A stretch of DNA of 43,836 bases from Microbacteriaceae bacterium (GTDB taxonomy: Bacteria; Actinomycetota; Actinomycetes; Actinomycetales; Microbacteriaceae): NCBI GenBank assembly GCA_025464995.1, contig JAODMO010000053.1, forward strand, positions 1-43,836, given 5' to 3'. Of the stretch, positions 33,062 through 41,379 are shown in pieces. The notes under the pieces are model-generated. The model searched no databases. It saw nothing but the letters and a program-made list of their open reading frames with translations, and was not told where the DNA came from. The position numbers and the translations under genes were made by a program. Every line of letters begins with the position of its first letter. The first letter of the stretch is position 1.

Positions 33062-33148
33062 GGGTTGAGCAGGTCGCCCAGCGACCGCATCGAAACCGCG
33101 GGTAGCGACACGGGTTTCGATACGGGCCACAGACGGCCCTGCTCAACC
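33062..33148. repeat. Palindromic repeat family 2, copy 2 of direct pair
   Basis: 87-bp near-identical copy of 32882-32968 (two substitutions). With the palindrome between them, the two copies fill nearly all of the gap between mscL and the small gene at 33160. No coding potential was seen there. Confidence 0.9.
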
Positions 33149-33159
33149 GACGAGAGAGG

Positions 33160-33324
33160 TCACCCCCAGTGCGGCGGCTTGTCGGCCTTGAGCCGCGCGT
33201 CGTTCTCGGCGCCCGAGCCGCGCGGCGGCTCCGGCGCTGGGTTCGGGTCGGAACCCGGCACGGGCTCGGTCGTCACCCGGCGGCGCTTCGGGCGACGCGG
33301 GGCGGCAGCATCCGGTTCAGCCAT
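33160..33324 (-). CDS. Small conserved-looking protein downstream of the degenerate helicase
   Basis: 54-aa hydrophilic protein with a basic patch (PRRPKRRR, residues 9-16), a Pro-rich middle and the ending ENDARLKADKPPHWG. I do not know its function. The ATG at 33324 lies 2 nt after the helicase stop (33327-33329), so it is translationally coupled and probably a real gene of that operon. Small proteins ending PPHW(G) next to this helicase seem familiar from Microbacteriaceae, but I cannot verify this. Confidence 0.6.
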   Translation of the reverse strand: MAEPDAAAPRRPKRRRVTTEPVPGSDPNPAPEPPRGSGAENDARLKADKPPHWG

Positions 33325-33326
33325 CG

Positions 33327-36300
33327 CTAGTGCGCAACGACCGTGATCGGCTCTGTCACCGGCGAGGTGTCGACTCCGAGCGTCTCCATCACGCGGCGGG
33401 CAACCGCGTCGGGGTCGCTGAACAGCTCGAACGCGTGCACGCGCAGGTAGTGCCAGCCCAGACGACGCAGCAGCTCGGGTCGCAGGCGCAGCGACTCGCG
33501 CAGCGTCGTTCGGTTGAGCACGGCGTCGGTCTCGACGGTGACGCAGACTCCCCCGTGCGAGGCGACGAGTCCGAGCTTTCCGCGGTGACCGAGGGCCACG
33601 CGGATGCCGCGGTGCTGAAGCCTGCGAGCGAGATCGACGAGCATCGGATCGCTGTCGTCGGGAAGCGGGATGTCGGCGAGCCGGGCGTCCACCTCGGCGA
33701 GGATCTCGGCGAGAGCGACCGCGCCGTGGCTCATGCGCGAGTCGTCGATGTCGTCGGGCTTGAAGCACGTCACGATCACCATCGAGCGGCGCGCGCGGGT
33801 CATCGCGACAGCGAGCAGGCGCTCACCACCGGGGTGGCCGAGCACTCCGAAGTTCGACAGCACCCGGCCGTGCGGCGTGCGACCGAAGCCGATCGAGAAG
33901 ATGACGCGGTCGCGGCTCTCGGCGACGGCCTGGTCGATCGTCATGACGGCGAAGGGCTCGGGGCGGTCGCCGATGATGAAGTCGTTGAGCTCGGGACGGG
34001 TGGTGACGGCGGTGAGCACGGCCTGCTGCACCCGCACCGCGTGCAGCGGGCTCGCCGTGATGACCATGAGCGACTCGCGCGAACGCTCGGCGGCATGGGC
34101 GAGCACGAGCTCGACGACGCGGTTGACCTCGGCGTCGACGCTCTCGACGGCCCCCGTGTAGCTGTCGGGCAGGCCGTGGCCGTCGGCGACGAAGTCCATC
34201 GCGAGGCTGCCGTGGCCGAGGAAGCTGCCAGCCCACGGTAGCGACTGGATGCGCCCGCCGTAGAAGCGGCGGTTGACGAGCTCGGCGAGGTCTTCGCCGC
34301 CGGGACGGTAGCTGCGCGTGAGCGAGAACGTGGTGAGGGTCGAGCCGAGACGCGAAAGCGCCGAGTTCTCGTGCAGCCGCTCGAGGGTCTCCTCGTCGGC
34401 GACGGATGCGGCATCCTGCTGCTTCTCGTCGATGGCGACCTCGAAGGCGGCGGGTGTCTGCGTCACGGGGTCACCGAAGGCGACCACCTGCTTGGCACGA
34501 CGGATTGCTCCCGCGTTCTCCGCGATCGTCGTCGCGCCGGCATCCACGAGGATCACGGTGTCGAACGGCATGGTGTCGGCGATGCTGGCGACCTCGTAGG
34601 GCGAGGCCAGCCAGACGGGCGCGACGGCGCGGGAGAGGTGCGGCGCGGTCGTCTGCAGGTCGTAGGCGTCCATCTTCTCGCGCAGCAGCAGCTTCTTGAG
34701 CAGGCGGCCCTCGTCGGGCCAGTCGACGAGACCGATCTTCCAGTTCTCGGCAAGCTGCCACGCGAGCAGCTGGGCGCTGCCCGCGGCATGCGCCTCGTCG
34801 ACGAGGCGGAAGTCGGCCTCAAGACGGTCGAGCACAGGGGTGTTGGCGCCGAGCAGCGCACGGTCGGCCGCGAGCAGCGACTCGAGCGCCGACTGCCACC
34901 AGGCGAGTTCGAGTTCCGCGCCCACGTGCTCCTCCGGAACGTGGCGCTGGGCCAGGTCGGTGATCAGCGGGTCGAGCTCGAGGTCGGCGAGCGTCTTCAT
35001 GAGCGCCGTGCGCTCCTGCAGGTTGTGCAGCACGTCGGAGTCGGCGGCGAGGCCGCGCAAGTCGTCGAGCAGCGCCGCGATCGGCTGGTTCGACAGTGCG
35101 GTCTCGCGCGTGTCGAAGCCGAGCGGCTCGTCGAGCTTCGCGAGGTCTTGCTCCACTTCCTGCAAGGCCACGCGCACGTCGGCGATGCCGACCGGCACCT
35201 CGGGAGTGACTCCCTCGGTAACGAAGCGCTGCCAGAGCACGCGCTGCTGCTGGATGCGCAGCAGGGCGGCGTTCATGTCGCTCACGTGCACCCCGGGGCG
35301 CACATACTCGCGCGCCAGCTTCTTCAGCCGACGGCGGTTGGACGCCGACATGTTCGGGCTGTCTTTGCGGGCCGACGTCGCCATGACGAGCTCGCCGATC
35401 GAGCGGTCGAACACCATGGGCAGAAACTTGTCGAGAGTGTCGCGCAGGTCGGTGAGCAGGCGCAGGTACACACCGAGCTCGTGGATGGTGGCGAACGGAC
35501 GCATGCGCGTCGAGCTGATGACCGCGTTGGCTCGTTCGAGCAGGCGCGGCAGGGTGTCGTTCGAGAGCTTCTTCGCGAGCTGGTGTGCGTGCACGGCGTC
35601 TTCGCTCGAGTCGAAGCTGGCGCCATACCAGGGCGAGTCGCCTGGTCCGTAGCGGAACTCGCCGAGCTGGGCGGCCTGCACCATGGTCTCGGCGGCGCGG
35701 CTGCGGTCGGTCGCGAGCTTCTCGACCGAGGAACGCGAGAGGCGAGCCGTCGTGGCCGGCGGGTTCGGAAGCAGAGCGAGCCGCGAGAGCTCGGTGACGC
35801 ATTCGAGCACGGAGATGCCGAGCACCGCGTCGGGCTTTCCGAGGGCGCCACGGTAATCGAGCAGCACCTTGCGCAGGCGCACGAGTGCATCATCCACCTC
35901 GTCGACCTTCGACTGAGCGGCGCGCTCGTTTCGTGAGATCGAGCGGATGATGTCGCGCCGGAGTGTGCGGGGCGCGACGGCGACACCGGGCAGGCCGACG
36001 TCGGTCAGCCGCTGGGAGATGCCGTGAAGCGTCGCGCGGCGCGCGCTCACCACGAGCACGCGCTTGTTCTGACCGACGAGGCTGCCGAGCGCGTTGACGA
36101 TCGTCTGCGTGCCGCCGGTGCCGGGGAGGGTCTTCACGACGACGGAGTTGCCCGCGGCGATCTGCGCGATGACGTTCTCCTGCTCGGAGTCGGCGTCGAG
36201 CAGCAGCGTGTCGGTCTGCGGCGAGCGCTCGTCGGCGCTCTGCACCTCGACCTCGGTGAAGGCCTCCTGCACGGTCCACTTGGCGGCCGGGTTGCCGGCG

Positions 36301-36950
36301 ATGGCATCGAGCACGGGATGCTCGAGATCGTCGACGTCCGCGAGCATCGAGGTCGCGACATCCACGAATGTCGACACGATGAGCCGCGGGCTCACGTTGA
36401 ACCACTCGAGGTGGCTCGTCAGTCCGCGCAGTCGGTCGATCACGGGGTTGGGCTTGAACGTGCCGTCGTCGTCGGTGAGCGCGACGAACGCCTCGGCGTC
36501 GAGCTGCAGGCCGAACTGCGCGTTGAGGGCGCGCGCGAGCTCGGGGTTGAGAAACGCGGGACCCTTGAGCTTGACCTCGAAGTCACGACCATGGCGACGG
36601 ATGGCGAGCGGCCGAAGCAGCACGGGGGCGCGGAACTCCGTGCCCTCGAACTGCCATTGCGCGATGCCGATGCCGAGGTGCACGGCGTCGATGCCGCGGG
36701 CGGTGGAGAGCTCGACGCCCTTCGAGGCGATGAGGCCCGCGGCCACCTTCGCGCTGCGCAGTGCGAGGTCATCCCGGATCAGGCTCGACAGCAGCGTCGT
36801 CTTGCCGGTGATGAATTGGGCGAGACCGCCCGGATGGGTCGTGCTCAGTTCGATCCGGGTGCGCGGGGAGTCGACGAAGTGCAGCAGCGGGGAGCGTCCC
36901 CCGATGCCGGCCAGTTCGGTGCGCCACTCGGCCCATGTTGGTTCAGCCAC
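33327..36950 (-). CDS. Large SF1 (UvrD/Dna2-Upf1-like) helicase homologue with degenerate ATPase motifs
   Basis: 1207-aa protein with the layout of DUF4011/Dna2-Nam7-type SF1 helicases. Residues 1 to about 250 form a unique N-terminal region. Then comes DADSEQENVIAQIAAGNSVV, and motif I reads LPGTGGTQTIVNA, where the Walker A Lys (GTGKTQT) is Gly280. Motif II is FDTVILVDAGATTIAE instead of ...VDEA. Motif III resembles GDPVTQTP, and motif IV is LTRSYRPGGEDLAELVNRRFY. Motif V/VI regions are VMTIDQAVAESRDRVIFSIG and LLAVAMTRARRSMVIVTC. A restriction-endonuclease-like C-terminus may follow (about 1110-1207). The fold is retained but ATP hydrolysis is doubtful. GTG at 36950 with AGGA 5 nt upstream is the chosen start. 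Confidence 0.85.
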   Translation of the reverse strand: MAEPTWAEWRTELAGIGGRSPLLHFVDSPRTRIELSTTHPGGLAQFITGKTTLLSSLIRDDLALRSAKVAAGLIASKGVELSTARGIDAVHLGIGIAQWQFEGTEFRAPVLLRPLAIRRHGRDFEVKLKGPAFLNPELARALNAQFGLQLDAEAFVALTDDDGTFKPNPVIDRLRGLTSHLEWFNVSPRLIVSTFVDVATSMLADVDDLEHPVLDAIAGNPAAKWTVQEAFTEVEVQSADERSPQTDTLLLDADSEQENVIAQIAAGNSVVVKTLPGTGGTQTIVNALGSLVGQNKRVLVVSARRATLHGISQRLTDVGLPGVAVAPRTLRRDIIRSISRNERAAQSKVDEVDDALVRLRKVLLDYRGALGKPDAVLGISVLECVTELSRLALLPNPPATTARLSRSSVEKLATDRSRAAETMVQAAQLGEFRYGPGDSPWYGASFDSSEDAVHAHQLAKKLSNDTLPRLLERANAVISSTRMRPFATIHELGVYLRLLTDLRDTLDKFLPMVFDRSIGELVMATSARKDSPNMSASNRRRLKKLAREYVRPGVHVSDMNAALLRIQQQRVLWQRFVTEGVTPEVPVGIADVRVALQEVEQDLAKLDEPLGFDTRETALSNQPIAALLDDLRGLAADSDVLHNLQERTALMKTLADLELDPLITDLAQRHVPEEHVGAELELAWWQSALESLLAADRALLGANTPVLDRLEADFRLVDEAHAAGSAQLLAWQLAENWKIGLVDWPDEGRLLKKLLLREKMDAYDLQTTAPHLSRAVAPVWLASPYEVASIADTMPFDTVILVDAGATTIAENAGAIRRAKQVVAFGDPVTQTPAAFEVAIDEKQQDAASVADEETLERLHENSALSRLGSTLTTFSLTRSYRPGGEDLAELVNRRFYGGRIQSLPWAGSFLGHGSLAMDFVADGHGLPDSYTGAVESVDAEVNRVVELVLAHAAERSRESLMVITASPLHAVRVQQAVLTAVTTRPELNDFIIGDRPEPFAVMTIDQAVAESRDRVIFSIGFGRTPHGRVLSNFGVLGHPGGERLLAVAMTRARRSMVIVTCFKPDDIDDSRMSHGAVALAEILAEVDARLADIPLPDDSDPMLVDLARRLQHRGIRVALGHRGKLGLVASHGGVCVTVETDAVLNRTTLRESLRLRPELLRRLGWHYLRVHAFELFSDPDAVARRVMETLGVDTSPVTEPITVVAH

Positions 36951-37150
36951 GTTTCCTGCCTCGAAACTCGGGTGCCCCAGACTCAGCGCGTGCGGCGCCG
37001 TGACCTGGGGGCGGGCATGGGCAGACCCAAGGTCCGCCTCCCCTGGGAAGTCGGTATCTGTTCTGTCAGCACGCCACACACGAGCAACCTTAAGCGCCGG
37101 TTGCTGCAAATGTGGGGAGGATACGCCGGTTTCTTCCAGTCTGCCCCCCG

Positions 37151-37156
37151 TAGGAT
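37151..37156 (+). promoter_or_regulatory. Predicted -10 box of a leaderless transcript
   Basis: TAGGAT, TCCCTC, GTG at 37163. No SD. Confidence 0.55.
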
Positions 37157-37162
37157 TCCCTC

Positions 37163-38482
37163 GTGTCCCTCACGAAAGTCCTGTTCGAGACCGCTGTCTC
37201 CGGCGACGATGTGACGCGAGGAGCGACCGTCGCGGTGGTCACCGCCTTCGTCGTGGTGGGCCTCGTTCTCGCGGTCGGGCTCCTGCTGCTGTTCCGTCGT
37301 CGCTCCGGCGCGCAGCCCTCGAGCTCCACCGGGCTGCCGGCGCTCCGCACGCGGGCCAACATCCTGCTCGTGCGCGCCGACGAGGCCGTGGCCCGGGGCG
37401 ACGACGAGCTCGGGTTCGCGGTCGCCCAGTTCGGTGACGCCCGCACGACCGCGTTCGCGGCCATCATGGCCGGTGCCCGCTCGACGCTCGCCGAGGCGTT
37501 CCGTCTCCAGCAGGCGCTCGACGATGCCGTGCCGGAGTCGGCGCAGCGGCAGCGGGAGTGGACCCTGCAGATCGTCGCGCTGTGCGAGGCAGCGATTTCC
37601 GCCGTGCGCGATCAAGACCGCGACTTCAACTCCCTCCGCTCGGCCGAGGCCGACTCCCCCGCCCGCATCGCCGCGCTCGAGGCGCGCGTTCTGGCAGCCC
37701 GGTCGCGTCTAGGGCCGGCAGGTGCGACGGTGGCGCGCATCGAGGCGGCGTATGCACCCGCACTCGTCGCGCCGGTGGCGGGGCGGATCGAGCTCGCCAC
37801 GACGGCACTCGACGAGGCGCGGGCGACCCTCGCGGATGCCTCGACCCGGCTGTCCCCGTCGGGCGTCAACACCGTGGCCGGGCTGCTCGAGGATGCCGAG
37901 GGTTCACTGCGGCGGGCGACCGTGGCGTTGGATGCCGTCGACCGCACCGCCGCGCAACTCGATGCTGCCGCATCCGCGCTCGACGACCTCGTCGCGTCAT
38001 CGCTCGTCGATGTCGAGGAGGCGAAACGGGGTCTGGACTCGGCTCCCGACCCTGAGACGGGAGCGGGCATCCTGCGTGCCATTGCGGATGCCGAGGCCGC
38101 CCGCTCGGCCGTGGGAGGGGACGCGCGCCGCGACCCGGTCGCGGGGCTCGACGCGATGTCGACCGCCATCGCGTCGCTCGACACCGCCCTCGCACTCGCC
38201 CGCAACCAGACGCAGCGGTTGGAGCACGCGCGCGCCGCCCTCGTCGGCACGCTCGTCTCCGCACGGAGCCAGATCTCGCTGTTGCGCGAACTCGTCTCGT
38301 CGAGCGGCCGCACCGTCGGCGCCGAGGCGCGCACGCGGCTCGCCGAGGCGGAGCGGCAGCTCACGCTCGCTGAGGCGGAAACGAATCCGGTGGAGGCGCT
38401 CGACGCCGCGCGCCGCGCCGTCATCCACGCCCGAGACGGTGACGCCCTGGCGCACTACGACGCCATGCAGCGGGGCCGCTGA
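37163..38482 (+). CDS. Membrane-anchored helical protein resembling the C-terminal part of TPM-domain proteins
   Basis: 439-aa protein. One membrane helix near the N-terminus (about 23-43, VAVVTAFVVVGLVLAVGLLLLF) is followed by a long Ala-rich, mostly helical region to the end. Segments such as RANILLVRADEAVARGDDELGFAVAQFGDARTTAF and GARSTLAEAFRLQQALDDAVPES match, from memory, the cytoplasmic helical module following the TPM domain and membrane helix in actinobacterial TPM (YgcG-like) proteins. The extracytoplasmic TPM domain itself is absent. Because a leaderless promoter box sits right at the GTG, this short form looks genuine rather than truncated by sequence error. Function unknown. Confidence 0.7.
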   Translation: MSLTKVLFETAVSGDDVTRGATVAVVTAFVVVGLVLAVGLLLLFRRRSGAQPSSSTGLPALRTRANILLVRADEAVARGDDELGFAVAQFGDARTTAFAAIMAGARSTLAEAFRLQQALDDAVPESAQRQREWTLQIVALCEAAISAVRDQDRDFNSLRSAEADSPARIAALEARVLAARSRLGPAGATVARIEAAYAPALVAPVAGRIELATTALDEARATLADASTRLSPSGVNTVAGLLEDAEGSLRRATVALDAVDRTAAQLDAAASALDDLVASSLVDVEEAKRGLDSAPDPETGAGILRAIADAEAARSAVGGDARRDPVAGLDAMSTAIASLDTALALARNQTQRLEHARAALVGTLVSARSQISLLRELVSSSGRTVGAEARTRLAEAERQLTLAEAETNPVEALDAARRAVIHARDGDALAHYDAMQRGR

Positions 38483-38506
38483 GCGCGCGGGCCGCTCAGC
38501 CCGTGC

Positions 38507-39514
38507 TCAGCCCGTCGTCAGCTCGACCGCGCCCCACGCGAGAGCGGCGACGAGCACCCACGACGCGAAGCCGACGAGCACGGATCGGCCGCTCGTGCGC
38601 ACGAGCGACACGATCCGGATCGACGACCCGAGCGCCACGAGGGCGAGCCCGAAGAGCACGGTCTGCACGAGATCCGCGGCGGCGAGCGCTGCCTCGGGCA
38701 GCGGCACGAGGGTGCGCACCAGCATGGCCACGAGAAAGCCGACGACGAAGAGCGGCACGATGGGCGGTCGGGATGCGGCATCCGACGCTCCACCCGGAAC
38801 GGCCGACGCGGCCGGCCGGTATCGCCGGTACGCACCCACGCCGGCGACGAGCGGAGCCAACAGCACCACGCGGCTGAGTTTGATCGCGACGGCGAGCGCG
38901 AGGGCGCCGGTTCCGGCGGTCTGTGCCACGGCCACGACCTGCCCGACGTCGTGCACGCTCGCCCCCGCCCATGCACCGAACTGCAGGTCGGTGAACCCGA
39001 GCGGCACCCGCAGCAGCGGCAGCACTCCGATCGCGAGACTGCCGCACAGCGTCACGAGCGCGGCGGGCACCGCGACCTCGCTCGCCTTGCTGCGGGTGAC
39101 CGCCGCCATCGCGCCGATGGCGGAGACTCCGCAGATCGCGAATCCCGCCGCGAGCAGCAGCGGTTCGTCGCCCGGCAGGCGCGCGAGACGGCCCATGAGC
39201 AGGGTGCCCAAGAACGTGAGCACCACGACCGCGAGCACGGCGAGGAGCGTCGGTCCGCCGAGGTCGACCACGTCTCCGAGGCTGAGCTTGAGCCCGAGCA
39301 GCACGACGCCGAGGCGCAGCAGTCGACGCGACGCGAGGGCGAGACCGGGCTTGAGCGTGCGGTCGAGAGCGCCCTGCGCGAAGGGCAGCTGCCCGAGCAC
39401 CAGCCCGGCGAGCACGCACAGGGTGAGCACCGGCACGACGGGCACGAGCAGGTGCGCGAGAGACGCGAGCAGCAGGCCGCCCGCCGCGACGGCGAGTCCG
39501 GGGAGGAGCGTCAC
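38507..39514 (-). CDS. YeiH-family putative sulfate exporter (UPF0324)
   Basis: 335-aa polytopic membrane protein with about 10 hydrophobic segments. Family marks are RRLLRLGVVLLGLKLSLGDV, the central AGFAICGVSAIGAMAAVTRSK, the DLQFGAWAGASVHDVGQVVA block and KLSRVVLLAPLVAG. These fit UPF0324/YeiH proteins (putative sulfate or organic-anion exporters; activity not proven for this branch). GTG at 39514 overlaps the TGA of the AI-2E-type permease gene by 4 nt (GTGA), so the two are coupled. A longer start inside that gene is unlikely. Confidence 0.88.
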   Translation of the reverse strand: MTLLPGLAVAAGGLLLASLAHLLVPVVPVLTLCVLAGLVLGQLPFAQGALDRTLKPGLALASRRLLRLGVVLLGLKLSLGDVVDLGGPTLLAVLAVVVLTFLGTLLMGRLARLPGDEPLLLAAGFAICGVSAIGAMAAVTRSKASEVAVPAALVTLCGSLAIGVLPLLRVPLGFTDLQFGAWAGASVHDVGQVVAVAQTAGTGALALAVAIKLSRVVLLAPLVAGVGAYRRYRPAASAVPGGASDAASRPPIVPLFVVGFLVAMLVRTLVPLPEAALAAADLVQTVLFGLALVALGSSIRIVSLVRTSGRSVLVGFASWVLVAALAWGAVELTTG

Positions 39515-40647
39515 CGCCCGAGGGGCTTCAGCGCCGCCTTCTTCGACACGGGTTTCGGCACGCTGCGTGGCGGCACCGCCGGGGTGCCCGGTCCGTTCCA
39601 CGTCTTCACGATCGCCCACGCAACCGCCGCGATCGGCACCGACAGCACGGCGCCGACGATGCCGCCGAGGATCGTGCCCGCGGTGAGGGCGAGCAGGATG
39701 ACGAGCGGGTGCAGCTTGAGCGACTGCGCCATCACGACGGGCTGCAGGAAGTTGCCCTCGAGTTGGTTCACCGCGATGACGATGATGACGACGATGAGCG
39801 CGGCGCCCGGCCCGTTCGCCACGAGGGCGACGAGGGCCGCGAGGATTCCTGCGACGGTGGCTCCGATGAGCGGAATGAATGCGGAGAGGAACACGATCAC
39901 GGCGAGCGGAAGTGCGAGCGGCACACCCAGGATGGCGATTCCCGCGCCGATAGCGACGGCGTCGACGAGGGCGACGGTGGCGGTTCCGCGCACGTATCCG
40001 CCGAGAGTCGAGACGCTCGTGCGGCCGATGCGCTGTCCGCGCGCGAGCGCGTGACCGCGGAACGGGGTGAGGAAGAACGCCCAGATGCGGTCGCCGTCTT
40101 TGAGGAAGAAAAACAGCACGACGATCGCGAGAACCGCGCTCGTGACGATCTCGCCCGCGACAGACACCCCGGCGAGCGCGCCCGATCCGAACTGGCTGCT
40201 CGTGAGGAAGTCGACGACCGAGTCACGGAGACCGTCGATCTGCTTCTCATCGACGCTGAAGGGGCCGGTGACGGCGTAGTCGTGCAACTGGTCGATGCCG
40301 TCCGTCGCCGACTTCGCGAGATCGTCCCACTGGCCCTGCACCGCGATCACGATCAGCGTGAGGAGACCGCCGAACACGACGATCCCGGCCAGCAGGGTGA
40401 TCCAGGTGGCGAGGATCGCCGAGAGCCCGCGCCGGCGCAGCCATCCGATCACCGGGCTGAACGCCGCGGCGAGGATCAGGGCGATGATCACCGGGATCAC
40501 GACGAGCTTGAGCTGCACGAGCGCGAACACGGCGACGGACGCCAGCACGAGCACCAGCAGAATCTGCCCGCAGCGGAGACCGAGAATCCCCAGGCGGTCG
40601 GTCAAGACGTCTCGGATGGCGGGACGGGGCGAGGTGTCGGCAGGCAT
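39511..40647 (-). CDS. AI-2E family transporter (PerM/TqsA-like permease)
   Basis: 378-aa membrane protein. An N-terminal pair of helices (ILLVLVLASVAVFALVQLKLVVIPVIIALILAAAFSPVIGWL) is followed by further helices. A soluble loop (about 115-170) comes next, then the family signature region GYVRGTATVALVDAVAIGAGIAILGVPLALPLAVIVFLSAFIPLIGATVAG and NQLEGNFLQPVVMAQSLKLHPLVILLAL. The C-terminus is basic and Pro-rich. The family includes quorum-signal exporters and Na+/H+ antiporters, so the substrate is open. ATG at 40647, 7 nt after TAGTGT. Confidence 0.9.
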   Translation of the reverse strand: MPADTSPRPAIRDVLTDRLGILGLRCGQILLVLVLASVAVFALVQLKLVVIPVIIALILAAAFSPVIGWLRRRGLSAILATWITLLAGIVVFGGLLTLIVIAVQGQWDDLAKSATDGIDQLHDYAVTGPFSVDEKQIDGLRDSVVDFLTSSQFGSGALAGVSVAGEIVTSAVLAIVVLFFFLKDGDRIWAFFLTPFRGHALARGQRIGRTSVSTLGGYVRGTATVALVDAVAIGAGIAILGVPLALPLAVIVFLSAFIPLIGATVAGILAALVALVANGPGAALIVVIIVIAVNQLEGNFLQPVVMAQSLKLHPLVILLALTAGTILGGIVGAVLSVPIAAVAWAIVKTWNGPGTPAVPPRSVPKPVSKKAALKPLGR

Positions 40648-40654
40648 GGTGACC

Positions 40655-40660
40655 ACACTA
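40655..40660 (-). promoter_or_regulatory. Predicted -10 box of a leaderless transcript (AI-2E transporter)
   Basis: TAGTGT, 7 nt, ATG at 40647. No SD. Confidence 0.5.
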
Positions 40661-40705
40661 AGTTGCACCGGCGACCGCGGGCTAGCACACGCGGGAGAAC
40701 CCGGA

Positions 40706-40945
40706 TGATCCATTCGCCCACCCTCGAGTCGGTCGTTCTCGTGCTCGCGACACGACACGGGCGCGATCTCGCGGCCGACCGTGTGCGTGGTGGCCATGGG
40801 CGGCACAACGGGCGTCGCCCGGCTCGTGAGAAGTTACGGGCCGACGGACGAGGGGGTGCGGCTCGCCGGGTTGTATGACGCCGCGAAGGAGTGCTTCTTC
40901 GCGCGGTCGCTGGAGGCCGCCGGACTCGGCGAGCGCCTCGACCGT
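40706..40945 (+). pseudogene. Decayed TOPRIM/OLD-type nucleotidyl-hydrolase gene fragment
   Basis: Two frames together read like one actinobacterial TOPRIM-type protein. The first gives ESVVLVLATRHGRDLAADRV. A shift of frame near 40785-40795 then gives VVAMGGTTGVARLVRSYG, then GVRLAGLYDAAKECFF and LEAAGLGERLDR. In intact relatives, as remembered, this region is LVEG-SD...RRGRDLAADGV-VVAMGGATN followed by GLRLAGLCDAAE. The acidic start (EG.SD) is deleted, the frame is broken and the C-terminal half is unrecognisable, so the gene is dead. From 40946 to 41160 I see no supported feature. Confidence 0.5.
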
Positions 40946-41160
40946 GGAGGGCCGGAACGGCAGGTTCGCGGCCCGGCGGCGGGCAGCAGGAATGCCCCGC
41001 CTCGCGGCTGCGTCAGGCGCGTTCCCGTGGCGGCGACCCGCGCGCCCGGGTCGGATGAAACGGCGCGCACCGGCGTGGCCGGCGTGACCTCGGGGGTGAT
41101 CGTCGCGGCACGAGGAAGGCGTCGGGCACCCCGGCGATCACCTCGGCCTATGCCTTGGGG

Positions 41161-41379
41161 CTATGCGGTCGGGAACTGGAAGGTGGAACCGTTGCCGAAG
41201 CGCTCGGAGATGGCGAAGTCGAAGTCGGCTTCGGAGATGTCGTAGATGCCGTGGATCGCGGCGTTGTCGCGGATCGCCGAGAGCTCGCGTGAGCGCGAGT
41301 AGAACATCGGGTCGGTGGCGAGGATCGAGTAGCCGCCGACGATGAAGTCGACGTTCTTGCGGGTGAGTGTGGTGTTCAT
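41161..41379 (-). CDS. Small hypothetical protein
   Basis: 72-aa soluble protein starting MNTTLTRKNVDFIVGGYS and ending ERFGNGSTFQFPTA. No family recognised, no membrane segment and no signal peptide. Its base composition is less GC-rich than its neighbours', and upstream only a weak purine stretch precedes the ATG. A longer frame to 41844 is open but would need an unusual leader. Low overall support, but codon use and amino-acid content look protein-like. Confidence 0.5.
   Translation of the reverse strand: MNTTLTRKNVDFIVGGYSILATDPMFYSRSRELSAIRDNAAIHGIYDISEADFDFAISERFGNGSTFQFPTA

Noticed and set aside
38507..39619. A YeiH start 35 codons upstream
   Set aside because: The added segment lies inside the AI-2E transporter gene and is not membrane-like; the GTGA overlap at 39511-39514 is the normal coupling arrangement.
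40781..41245. A 154-codon gene on the plus strand
   Set aside because: Only its first third resembles a TOPRIM protein; the rest is low-complexity Arg/Ala/Pro, and the upstream half of the similarity is in another frame, so it is treated as a pseudogene.
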